From Delphinus delphis (taxonomy: Eukaryota > Chordata > Mammalia > Artiodactyla > Delphinidae), in assembly GCF_949987515.2 (NCBI RefSeq), contig NC_082697.1, forward strand, positions 19,289,730 to 19,353,729: 64,000 nucleotides of DNA, written 5' to 3'. The number at the start of each line of letters is the position of its first letter. Position 1 is the first letter of the stretch. The notes beneath the pieces were generated by a model. The model saw only the letters and a list, made by a program, of their open reading frames with translations. It had not been told where the DNA came from and ran no database searches. This document shows positions 54,601-64,000 of the stretch, piece by piece. Made by a program: the position numbers and the translations under genes.

Positions 54601-55220
54601 GTCTTTTTCTAGCAGCAGCCTTGAATTTTTCTGGTAGATTCCTTGATCTATGGACATGCAGAGTTAGGAGAATTGGAGTGCCTCCCACCCTGCCACCCCA
54701 CTCCATCTGGCAGGTTGTAAGGGTTGCATTGTCTAAAGACAATTTAAAAGCAATCATAAAACAACTAAAAGCCACCTTCATTTTCAAGTCTAAACAATGT
54801 TAGTAATAAAAACTTACTTCCACTGGGACAGATAGCTTCCTCCCCTACCTTTTGATCCATCATTGCCTTATTCACAGAGCACACAGCTATTGCCGCTAGA
54901 GGTTGTTATGCCCTGTCTTAGAAATGAATGTGTTGAAGACGCAAAGAAGGCAAGTGTCAGAACCCATGTCATGCCAACAGTGACTTTGGATTCCTAATTC
55001 TTAATCCAGGGCTCTTTCCTCCAAGTCATATCCTTTGTGAACTGAGCATGACAATGACCTTCCCAGGACAGGCAGAGGAAAATCTCCTGGCCTAGAGGAA
55101 AGCATTTCCTGGCTCTTCCAATAGTGTAAGGGTTCTGGTTTTCTAATTTTATAAAAGCACTTGAGCATAGTAGCATCAGTGCAAACACTCTCAGGTCCCT
55201 CAGTTAGAAACAATCAAATA
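54601..55220. other. Single-copy sequence
   Basis: No gene recognised. Small open frames of 60-84 codons only. Confidence 0.3.
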
Positions 55221-55224
55221 GTTA

Positions 55225-55400
55225 GTTAGGCTTCAGGCATAAGAAATCTGGGCTCAAATTCCAAACCTGGCTCATAAACATCATGTAAACCCGGGCAACT
55301 TTTGTAAAATGGGGTTAATATTACTTTGAACAAAATGTTGTCAGAAAGAGTGGATAGATAACTTTCATTAACTCTCTAGTTCGGTGCCTGGCTCGCGTGT
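55225..55400 (+). repeat. MIR SINE
   Basis: 'aaatctgggctcaaattcca', 'cccgggcaacttttgtaaaa', 'tggggttaatattactttga' and 'ttcggtgcctggctcg' give sense MIR. Confidence 0.75.
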
Positions 55401-58400
55401 GTGAGTCTTCTGTTTCTAATGCAGTGGTTAAAATGAACAGCCAGCTTGTTCCAAGTATTCAAGCACATGGAGGGTGAAGATCCCGCTTGCCCCAGGGTTC
55501 CGAGGGTGGGAGAGTTACAGAGGACCTCAGCCCCAGCAGTTCTGTGCTTCCATAATTCAACCCACGTGGGTAACTTGGTGTGTGGATACAGGCTGTGCTG
55601 TGGCTTCAGTGCATGCGAGCTGGGAGCACGGCTGGGGAGGCCAGCTACAATTTTAGCTCCAGAGTGGAATTTCCTGGTTTTGGGGGGTCTGGAGTCCGAA
55701 CTTTCTCTGGTGCTGGTGCTGCTTTTGCTGCCAGAACCAGGCGGTAGACACAGTTTATTTCCACCCGACCGCCCAGGGTGAGGCAGGAACCCTCCTCCTG
55801 GGCCCTCTAGCACGTGGTGCTGGCCAGGGCCTCCTGAGCAAGTTCCAGCAGTTCCTTCCTGTGCGAACGCCTGTGGGTTCTGACCATCACATTGCTCAGT
55901 CAGGCCTGGGTGGAGAACTGTTTGTCTCTGCCTGGAAAGGAGGAGGCAGAGTTCACAGCTTCCCTAATAAAAGGTTAGTTATCCTGCCTCTGGGTCCTGA
56001 AATCCAGTTAAAAAGTTGTGGCTTTCAAGTACCTTGATTTGTACCCAAGTGGAAAAGCCCTCGTGGTTCCTGAATGACTTATGGTCCCAAGATGCAAGAA
56101 ATAGAATTCACATCTGGCTAATGAAAGCAAAGTAAAAAATATATATATTTTTTGAAGTATATAGTGGATAGTTCAGAGAAGTAAAGGAAAAGCTGCACTT
56201 CTCAACCTTGAGAAGGATAGAAATCAGGAGAGCTTGAGGGAATCTCAGCAATAAGAATGCAAGGGAAATCTCAAAAAGTGCCTCTAGAAATATAGTTCCA
56301 ATGAGTTATGAATTTTTATACTTGACTCAAGATTCAAATTCTCTCAAAGAGGGAGTCCAATGGGCCAGGGTAAAGAAGTGACAACCTCTCAACTTTGCAT
56401 GTCCTGAAATATAACTTGATTGTTGTTCGTCTGATGTTCAAATTCTTGGAACCAACTCACAGTAACCAAACTCATAAACAATGGATGCATAAACCAGATA
56501 ACATTGAACCAATGTACAGTCACCTTTACTTTCCAGGTGAATATATTTCTTCTGTTTATTATCAAGGATCTCTTCCTCTACTTCTTCCCTGGTGTGAACA
56601 TTCAACAAAAATGTTAGAAAGTTGTTCAGTGAACTTGGAGATGAGTGAACTTGAGGGGCAACTTTATCCAGTCCAGAGAATAATTATGGTCATCTTTTTT
56701 CTTGTTCCATTTTTTTTCCCTTAGGCTTTATTCATATTACTCCTCATTGCTACCCCATTCACTCAGGAGACAAAATACCTGCTGGGTGTCTGAATTTCCA
56801 GTCTGGAGGGCTCACCAAGGCTACCCCAATGAGACTCACAGTTGATTGCTTTCACCGTAAAAAAGTCAGAGTGGTTCTTACTCTCCTTATAACTGGAAAA
56901 TGTCTTCTTTAACCCTGTTATTCTTTCCACAGCTAATGTTGCGTATAACACACACATCTGTGCTGTTGTTGGAAGCCTTCAAGGAGGACTGTAGAAATTA
57001 TTTGTAGCCAATATTTTACTGATAGACCAATATGACAGAGCAAGAAATTGCATCATTTTTATGCTATTTCACTGAGCTGTTTTCGTAAACCACACCCTGC
57101 CCCACCCCATCCCATGTCAAAACAGAAATAAAAACAAAATGAAAAGATCCTACCAGATCATAAATCTTAAACACATGTTAAATACAACAATTAAGAATAG
57201 GTGTTCTTCAAAAGGCATGAAAGATGCTCTTCTGGGCTAGTGTGTGTATTTTGAAACTGTAGTTGGTTGTGTGAGACAGTTGGGTCCTCACATACCACAG
57301 CCTGCAGGATTTTTCTTATTCAAATCAGACTCAGATTGCTTCAAGAATTGCAAGACTATTAAAGACACATTGATAATATGTAAAAGAGACATTTGTGTAG
57401 GTTGTTAAGTTAAATAGGAAACATAAGGCCTTAGGCTGTGTCTGGTTCTGTGTGATGCCAGGAAAGTAGATATTTCCAAATATAGACAGACTGTGTGACA
57501 CTTCAAATCATGTTGCATTAAATAACACCCTCCCCCCACCTCCACTCTGTAAATCAGAGTTCAGACTTCTAGCAATTCCAAACATCTGGAAAAATACACA
57601 GGAAAATAATTTAGGAAATAGATAGATAGATGGATACGGATGCAAGAGCACCAGGTGATGAAACGTCCACAAATCAGCAGCAGGAATATTAGCTCTAGTG
57701 GGGTAGTGTATCTGTATTTTATGAAGAAATGAAAGGAAGACAGGAAGCCAATTAGGAGAATGCTGTAGAAGATAAATGAGTCCTGGGTACAAAATTCATC
57801 TCCCCAGGGAGTTCTCAAGAGCTTAACTTGAGTAAGATGGTGGTGGCTGCCTCAAGTTCTGGACACCCACTGCCCTTCGCTCTGCCCTGTTGGTCTTAAT
57901 GTTGTTCTATTCTGTCATTTGAGGCCCAAGGCAATGGATCACAATCATAAAGTCACCAGTTCAAGGAAGTCTTTGTTGTGCTGGGATCTAGAAGGATTGG
58001 GAATAAGCTAAATCTTGTCATGTCTCAGATGATTTTAATGTGTTTTGGATGCCTTATACTGAGGGGACACAAACCAGCCCATATTAGTCATGTAGGGATG
58101 GGTAGTGGCAAGTTTAATCCTTAATCCTGTAGGAAAATACATCATCTTGATGTTGCACATATGAGGTCCAAGGCATATCTAACTGTTCCAGAGGAATAAT
58201 TCAAAAATGAGAAAGCCAAGCTTCTGAAGAACACAAAGAAAAGTAGTAAATGATGCAAGTACCCGCAATGGCAGCACTTTGAGGGAAAGGACAATAGCAT
58301 GGTTCTTTGATGAGAGTTCCATAATTTTTCTGGAGAGAATCTGCTGCTATTAGTTTATTAGAAATGTTATTCTTGACAGAAAGGTGGCAGTAAGGATAAT

Positions 58401-58740
58401 GCTGTACCTACATCCTTGGAAATATGTAAATGGTTGGCAAAGAAACAGTTTACAGGCCCCCACATACCAGTCAGAGAAAGCCCAGTGGGGTATCAGTATA
58501 AGTTTGATGGAAGGAATAATCAAAAGGGAATAATCTAAAGGGAATCATCAAAATAGCTGTGGAGGTTAAATCAAGAGTATAATGGATAAGAAAATGGGGA
58601 ACCTAAACTTAAAAAAAAACTAAAAGCAAAATTAGGAGAAAATGAAAAATTATTGTTGGAATATTTTGGGGAGTGTGGAGTTGAAGGAAATAAATGGCTA
58701 GAGGACAGTGAATCAGAAATGCAGCCATGCAGAGTGAATG
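55401..58740. other. Mostly single-copy DNA, no gene recognised
   Basis: GC-rich at 55480-55830, where a 145-codon minus frame and a 111-codon plus frame overlap without a recognised domain. 56200-56700 ('gattcaaattctctcaaaga', 'ggagtccaatgggccagggt') may be an unnamed old repeat. A short (gata)n lies at about 57620. Nothing else identified. Confidence 0.3.
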
Positions 58741-58769
58741 TGATAGAGGTCTGTTTTTTATGGAAAGCT

Positions 58770-58980
58770 TAGTGTCTGGGACTTGGTTTTAACCCCCAAC
58801 CTATCATCTAGAGGTAGGGAGCCGAGAACTAGGCATGGGGGATGGGAACATTAGTAAATGGATAACAGCTACAAAAGGACCAGATGTTGGGTATATTTTC
58901 ATGCAGTAGAATGCTTGGTTTTGGTGTGTTTAAGTGCTAAGTTATCATGGATGAGCAAAGGTTCTGAATCTTCTATATGT
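58770..58980 (+). repeat. Unidentified diverged repeat, copy A
   Basis: Similar in order and spacing to 60143-60335. Shared words include 'ggatgggaac', 'gcagt(a/g)ga', 'tgcttggtt'/'tgtttggtt', 'gtgtt(t/c)aagtg', 'catggatg' and 'aaggttct(g/a)aatctt'. No family recognised. About 70-75% identical by eye. Confidence 0.6.
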
Positions 58981-59995
58981 GGATTATAGAGGCTACATCT
59001 TAGCTTCCTTCTTTAACTCCAAATTGTCAGTGGACTACTGAATGGTGACTTCAAGTTACACTCTTGCTGAGTACAGAACCTGGGCTGACATAGAAGGAGC
59101 TGCCTCCATTGATAAACTAAATTTGGTTCTGCAATTGGCAAAATGAAAGACTGGACTTGCCCCATTTTAGATGCCATGTTTACTTACTGGTGAGGGAGCA
59201 CACATTATTTCTGGGTGTCTAAAGACAGACTTTCCTACAGATCTCTTTTGTACAATGAAAAAAAAAATGCTCTTTTCATAGCCACAGACTTAGTAGAGCA
59301 GAGATTTCTCCAGTATTCTTGGGCTTAAGCTCTGGAACTGATGTATGATGCGCCTTCTTACCCCATTACCTCATGATGTGCACACGAGACAAGGGAATGG
59401 GGAACCATGGAACAGAAAGGGCGATGTTTCACAACTTGAAAGACATTGAATAAAAGAGGCATTTCTGCAAAGCGAAGACCTTACAAGGAGCAGGAGAGTA
59501 GTTTTTCTGGCTTAGACAATGCATGTTTGTTAAGAGATGGCCACATGACCATATCTACACCTTTATGAGGAAGATAAAGATGATTGGAAAGGCTTTTCAA
59601 GAGAAAGGATTTTAAGGAAGCAAGAGTCAAGGCCGAGAGGTCAAATAGGTTTTACCTCTCAGAGAAAATTTAATGGATCCACAGGAGGGATGTAAAGAGG
59701 TAGGTTATGTTGTAATAGATTAGCATTGTTGGCATGAATATGAAAATAAGAAGGAGTTGTCTATGTCTTGCTACATGACCACGGCATCCTTGGTTAGTGT
59801 GGGCCTTTGGTCCCATCGAATCTGAGAGTCACTCTGTAGAGCTTTAGTTCTTAGGATTTTCTAAGAAAAGAAAAAATGGAAAGACAAGACAAGACACTCA
59901 CATGTACTGAAGACCTATCACATTTTAGTCATGGGAGAAAGTGGGTTGAATGGCCCTATTTCTAAGACAAGGGTAGATCTCTTCATTAAAAAAAA
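58981..59995. other. Single-copy or unassigned
   Basis: Lies between the two copies of the unidentified repeat. No open frame over 60 codons stands out. A short (acaag)n run lies near 59882-59895. Confidence 0.3.
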
Positions 59996-60005
59996 ATCTG
60001 TTGGG

Positions 60006-60060
60006 TAAAATTGGATATAGAGAGTTGGTGCTGGGAGAGTTTTCTCTATATCCAATTTTA
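60006..60060. repeat. Perfect 18-bp inverted repeat (hairpin), 19-nt loop
   Basis: The left arm 60006-60023 (taaaattggatatagaga) is exactly complementary to 60043-60060. One G-T wobble could extend it inwards. There are no transposon-like ends or target duplication. Confidence 0.95.
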
Positions 60061-60071
60061 GAGATGGGATA

Positions 60072-60111
60072 ATAAACATATAGATAATAATATAAACATA
60101 TAGATAATAAT
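60072..60111 (+). repeat. Perfect 2 x 20-bp tandem duplication
   Basis: ataaacatatagataataat at 60072-60091 and again at 60092-60111, 11 bp after the hairpin. Confidence 0.95.
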
Positions 60112-60142
60112 GGCTTGGCAATAAAGAAAATGAAGACAACTT

Positions 60143-60335
60143 GTCTTGGCTACAGACCCTCACCCTGTCATTTAGGGGTAGGGGCAGAATTAGGCAAGAG
60201 GGATGGGAACCTTAGCGTATGAGTGGCAGTGGCAAAAGGATGGGGTGATATGTATCTCTTAGTGCAGTGGAGTGTTTGGTTCTTATGTGTTCAAGTGTTA
60301 GGTCACCATGGATGGGACAAGGTTCTAAATCTTCC
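60143..60335 (+). repeat. Unidentified diverged repeat, copy B
   Basis: Second copy of the block at 58770-58980, same orientation, about 1.37 kb downstream. Similarity fades on both sides. Confidence 0.6.
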
Positions 60336-60640
60336 CTGTGAGCATTGGGAGAAAGGTCACCTTATGTCAGTAAGGCATGAAACTTGAACTCTAAGAGAAA
60401 TTCTTTGAGAAAAGTTTCAAATAAAAATCTTTGGCAATTTGTGTATTTGTCAACATATTAAAGCTCTTTGAGTCCTAAATTCTATGTAGTGAAAAATCCC
60501 TGGTTAGTTTTCCCACCAAATTATTTCACTAAAGAACTGTTTTTTTCTCACAGTGCCATGGGAATGGGTAGAAAATGTCCCCTGGAATTCTGACATAAGC
60601 AAATGCCACCCTGATAAGCAGAATAAAATTGTTTTGTCAT
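60336..60640. other. Single-copy sequence
   Basis: No gene or named repeat. Confidence 0.3.
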
Positions 60641-60644
60641 ACTA

Positions 60645-61010
60645 TGTTGTCTAAGTCCATCTGGGCTGCTATAATGAAATACCACAAACTGGGTAGCTTC
60701 TGTGTTTATAACAACAGAAATTTATTTCTCACCATTCTGGAGGTTGGAAGTTGGAGATCAGGGTGCCAGCATGGTGAGGTTTTAGTAATAGCCATCTTCC
60801 AGCCTGCAGACTGCTGATTTCTCATGTGTCTTCACCTAGTGGAAGGGCCTAGGGATCTCTGTGGGGTCTCTTTTATGAGAGAACTTATCTCATTTATGAG
60901 GACTCTATCTTAATGTCTCCAAAGACCCCTCCTCCTCAGACCATCACCTTGGGGGTTAGGATTTTAAAGTATGAATTTTGAGGGAGACACAAAACAGCCA
61001 GACCACAGCA
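60645..61010 (-). mobile_element. MaLR-type solo LTR (MLT1/MST-like), antisense
   Basis: 366 bp with TG...CA-type ends (tgttgtctaag at left, gaccacagca at right). Hallmarks include 'gctgctataatgaaatacca', 'aacaacagaaatttatttct', 'caccattctggaggttggaa', 'tggggtctcttttatgagag' and 'catcaccttgggggttagga'. These are the reverse complement of a MaLR LTR (ERVL-MaLR group of old endogenous retroviral elements). No internal retroviral genes are present. The 5-bp flanks are too decayed to confirm duplication. Confidence 0.8.
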
Positions 61011-61300
61011 TATGCCTACAGATTCTATGCCTCTGGGACAGATTCTGGTGACCCAGAATACTTGATGGCTGGTGGGTGATAAGGAGAGATGTCTTCCTGG
61101 GCAAACGGCTCCGTATCGGGAAGAGTTTTTCACTTTTCATCCCAGAGCTGGGTGTTTCATCCACAGAATCTCCTTATGACGTTTGTCTGCTCCTTTCCTT
61201 CCTGAGTTCCCAACTCACTCATCATCAGCACCACGAAGGGACAAAGTGAGGCACACGGGGTCAGAAGGATATGATTGATCCCTGACGCTGAGCGGCACCC
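61011..61300. other. Single-copy sequence
   Basis: No gene or named repeat recognised. Confidence 0.3.
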
Positions 61301-61309
61301 ACCCGGCAT

Positions 61310-61700
61310 TTCATTTCAGAGCCATTTCTGTGGGTTAATGAAGACGTAAGCTCCCAGCCTCAGCTACATTATGTAAAAGAACTACTTATGGCCTGTTCCA
61401 TCTCAGTGACTTTTATGGTGATACTTAAACCAAAATGGTGAACTATTACACTTCATAGCCTTCAAATAAAAGCAGGATGTTAAAAAGTAGGGGCCATAAC
61501 CTCTGATTGGGCTGAAATGGCTTGTAATCTTGAGACGACTTAGTTCGGTTCCCCAGGGCCAGGGCCCAGGGCACTGTGTCAGAGCCAGACAATGAATTGC
61601 GGGGTCTCTCGGCCCAGGCTATGCGCTCGTGGGAAGCAAGCATCCCGTAGTAATGGTGTGGTGATGAGCATAAAGCTGTGTTAAATCAAAGATGCTTGTG
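61310..61700. other. Candidate conserved non-coding element D
   Basis: Repeat-free, with preserved CpGs ('gaattgcggggtctctcgg', 'gctatgcgctcgtggg') and words such as 'tgttaaatcaaagatgc' (TCF/LEF-like 'atcaaag'). It resembles constrained non-coding DNA. By eye only. Confidence 0.25.
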
Positions 61701-62060
61701 AGAGAGGGTGGTGACGGGAAACAGAGAAACAAGTCATGCTACCGTTTTGCAAGGCAGTGAGCTTGGAATCCTGCTCTCCAAGCCTTGCTGGAGAGACCCT
61801 GTCCAGAGCCTGGTTTTCCTTAGATGCAAATGTGGCCTCAGAATGTGTTCGTGCCCATTAGTGGAAACCAGAAGGCTACTCAGACCCTCACCCAGAAGCC
61901 CAGTGTGTGCAACAGGGATAACGCAACCCATGCTGGTGCCTGAAAATAGTTCATTCTTTGATGGTGTTATTCATTTAAATGAATGAATAACACCTTTTGT
62001 CTTTTGTTTGCTTGTTTAAGTGAAAGTTACATGAGCACAAGAAAAAGTTCAAATACTATT
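61701..62060. other. Single-copy sequence
   Basis: Contains a local inverted pair: 'ggtgttattcatttaaat' (61963-61980) beside 'gaatgaataacacc' (61981-61994), which can fold into a short hairpin around 'ttaaat'. No gene. Confidence 0.4.
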
Positions 62061-62064
62061 TGTC

Positions 62065-62330
62065 TTAGTTTGGGGTCTCTCTAAAGCAGATGCTGAGAGA
62101 AGGATTCAGGTGCAGGTAGTTTATCTGGGAGGTGATCCCAGGAAGTATGGTGAGGACCTGGGGAGTGAGACAGGGAAGGGGGAATGCCAGTAAAGGGGGT
62201 GTGAAAATGGGAAGGGGGTGGCTGCTGTGGATAACTGGGGTACAGTCCACAGAGACCCATGAGAAGCTGTGAAGAACACAGTTCAGAGAAGTAGGAGTGT
62301 TTATCCATAACTGCTGTCCCTCATGAGTTG
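62065..62330 (-). repeat. LTR-like interspersed repeat, reverse orientation
   Basis: 'tcttagtttggggtctctct' then 'gatgctgagagaaggattca' and 'gtagtttatctgggaggtga' resembles the reverse complement of the end of the block at 30860-31290. Family not identified. Confidence 0.4.
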
Positions 62331-62393
62331 AGGTCTGCTCACAGGGGCTTCTGACCTGGGCCAAGCCAGCAGGGCAAGAAAAATCCTAGGGGC

Positions 62394-62394
62394 A

Positions 62395-62443
<49 letters not shown>
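62394..62443 (+). repeat. (GA)n microsatellite
   Basis: About 24 GA units with one GC interruption at about 62413. Confidence 0.95.
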
Positions 62444-62446
<3 letters not shown>

Positions 62447-62945
62447 CTTGAGGACCTTGAGGTCGAAGCCAAAGTAATGTATATGGGAACTGTAGGCAAA
62501 GCTGTAGGTAATCTTTGGGGTGGGCTGAGGCAAGCCAGGAGCAGCAACCACTATGGCACTAAGTAATAGTAACTTTTTCCTTTTCCTGAAAAGGAAAAAA
62601 GGACCTTTCTTTTTTCTTGTCAAATAAACCCAATTCCCATTTCCCAGTATGAACTACATGTAACAGTTTCTAATGTGGCATCTCTCTCTCTCTCTGTATA
62701 TATATAATATATACATAGTAAGTATATTCTATATGTATATTTTATATATTCCTACAACTTTGTTTTCAAAATAATACAAAGCACCTACCTCATCCTTTGT
62801 GACAGTTATATAGTATTCTACAGAAAAGATATACTATAATTTTTTGTGGTCTATTTTAATAAATTAGAATGAAACTAATTCATGAAATGCATAATAAAAT
62901 GGAATTTAACACGTATATCTTTACAGACTTTTCAACCACCTGGCA
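62444..62945. other. Single-copy sequence with short (TC)n/(TA)n runs
   Basis: A (tc)n run at about 62681-62694 is followed by irregular (ta)n to about 62760. No gene. Confidence 0.4.
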
Positions 62946-62949
62946 GGAC

Positions 62950-63185
62950 AGAGCTCAGTCACTGCTATTAGATTAGGTGACTCTCATATCCATTTGGTAC
63001 TAGATGCTGTGTGACCCAGGATGTCACAAAATTCTCTGTGCTTTAGTCTTTAGTATCTAAGGAATCCAAGTACACAGAGTACTTACCTAAAAGATTTGTG
63101 GAGAGGATCAAATTTCATCATTTGTGAAAAGAGCTCAGCATATCAGAAAAGATCAATAAACATTAGTTGTTAGCATTATATTCCA
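62950..63185 (+). repeat. MIR SINE
   Basis: 'gctgtgtgacccaggatgtc', 'tttgtggagaggatcaaatt' and 'gatcaataaacattagttgt' in sense MIR order. Confidence 0.75.
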
Positions 63186-63289
63186 CAAACAAAACAAAAC
63201 AATCCTTTGTCAGGCCACATGTGTTAAAGAAAATAAGAAAAGGAATCAGTCATTGTAATCACACGAGCTCTGTTCGAAGTTTAAAAAGT

Positions 63290-63400
63290 ATTTGAGTACA
63301 TGTTCTTTATATTGTCTAAGCACTGATTATAAGTTAGCAACAGGATCAGGTGTTTCAGATGTGTTACATCAGTTAATTCTTACAGAAGTTGATGACTATC
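63290..63400 (-). repeat. Possible MIR fragment, antisense
   Basis: 'gtgttacatcagttaattct' resembles the antisense MIR 'tacatgtattaactcattta' segment. Weak. Confidence 0.3.
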
Positions 63401-63404
63401 TTCA

Positions 63405-63925
63405 GTTCCTTCTCTCTCTGTACTTGTGATGCTCCTTGCATTGAGAGGTGGAGTCTAATTCCCATCCTTTTGTTTCTGGACTGGCTCTAGAGATCTTCTT
63501 GACCAACAGAATGTGGTGGAAGCAACTTTCTGGGACTTCCAAGACTGTGCTATAAGAAGAAACCTTAGAGCTTCCACTTGAGTTTTCTGGAATGCTCATA
63601 CTGGGGGAAGCCATCCACACGGGGGAAAATCTGACTATCATGGACCCACCATGCTCTAAGGGAGCCAAGCTAGCTATGTGGAGTAACCGCTTGGAGAGAG
63701 AGATGCTGAGCTAGCACCCAATCATTTCAGCCATGCCAGTGATCCTAGAGACCAAGTATCAGAAACTTGAATAAAGAAGCATTCAGATATCTCCAGCCCC
63801 ACCGGCATTTGATTGCAAGTGCTCCAGATACCCTAAGAATTGTTCAGCTGAGGATTTCAAACACCAGAACCATGCAAAATTAAGAGTGGTTTGTTACAAA
63901 GCAATCTATCCCTGAAATTGACACA
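63405..63925 (+). mobile_element. MLT1-type MaLR LTR, sense
   Basis: Order of segments matches an MLT1 LTR: 'ttgaccaacagaatgtggtg' 'gaagcaactttctgggactt' 'actgggggaagccatccaca', later 'accagaaccatgcaaaatta' and 'gtggtttgttacaaagcaat' near the 3' end. It is an old endogenous LTR relic with no genes. Confidence 0.75.
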
Positions 63926-64000
63926 TAGAGCAAAATGCAAAAGAAGGGCACCCCAGGCTCTGCTTTCCTCATCATCAAACTCATTTTTCAACTTCATTTC
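63926..64000. other. Window edge
   Basis: Nothing recognised. Confidence 0.3.

Noticed and set aside
1..64000. CRISPR arrays, operons, prophage or bacterial systems
   Set aside because: The window is clearly mammalian; no regularly spaced repeats, ribosome-binding sites or gene density of that kind.
1..64000. Ruminant origin
   Set aside because: CHR SINEs also occur in ruminants, but no BovB or Bov-A/ART2 copies were recognised in 64 kb, and four of the SINE bodies are of the cetacean type. Hippo cannot be excluded by eye.

Overview
The window looks like mammalian intergenic or intronic DNA, most likely from a cetacean. The main evidence is six tRNA-derived SINEs of the CHR class (shared by cetaceans, hippos and ruminants). 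Four of them carry the full GC-rich body typical of cetacean copies. No BovB or Bov-A/ART2 repeats, which are dense in ruminants, and no pig PRE1 SINEs were recognised in 64 kb. The young L1 elements are of the cetartiodactyl type. All family names here come from recalled repeat consensus sequences, not from a search.

No host protein-coding gene can be supported. The longest open frames outside repeats (143-161 codons) have no recognisable domain. The only protein-like coding sequence belongs to transposons: a near full-length L1 (about 13.41-19.59 kb, minus strand), a 5'-truncated L1 with nearly all of ORF2 (43.99-48.30 kb, minus), a shorter L1 tail (52.33-53.63 kb, minus) and a nearly complete Tigger1 DNA transposon (49.31-51.88 kb, plus). 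All are decayed by stops and frameshifts, and three of the four are also interrupted by a CHR SINE.

Layout. 0-8.5 kb: an old antisense L1M-type piece, a polypyrimidine tract, a sense L1M 3' end, MIRs and a short antisense L1 tail with a nested SINE. 8.5-12.6 kb: mostly unique, GC-rich in part. 12.6-19.6 kb: a CHR SINE, then the near full-length L1, which seems to carry a 3' transduction. 19.6-43 kb: single-copy DNA with scattered MIR and L2 relics, a MER20-like hAT, a MER2-like Tigger relative, a twin-primed L1, microsatellites and several blocks that read like conserved non-coding sequence. 43.9-53.7 kb: L1, Tigger1 and L1 in a row, with two nested SINEs. 53.7-64 kb: single-copy DNA, MIRs, two MaLR LTR relics, a perfect 18-bp hairpin beside a tandem duplication, and an unidentified diverged direct repeat.

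Target-site duplications give a clear nested order: L1 or Tigger1 first, CHR SINE later. I found no undescribed biological system. The points most worth checking are the L1 3' transduction, a roughly 24-bp L1-like micro-insertion, the hairpin and duplication scar at 60.0 kb, the unnamed repeat pair at 58.8 and 60.2 kb, and a TATA/Kozak cluster at 34.55-34.66 kb.
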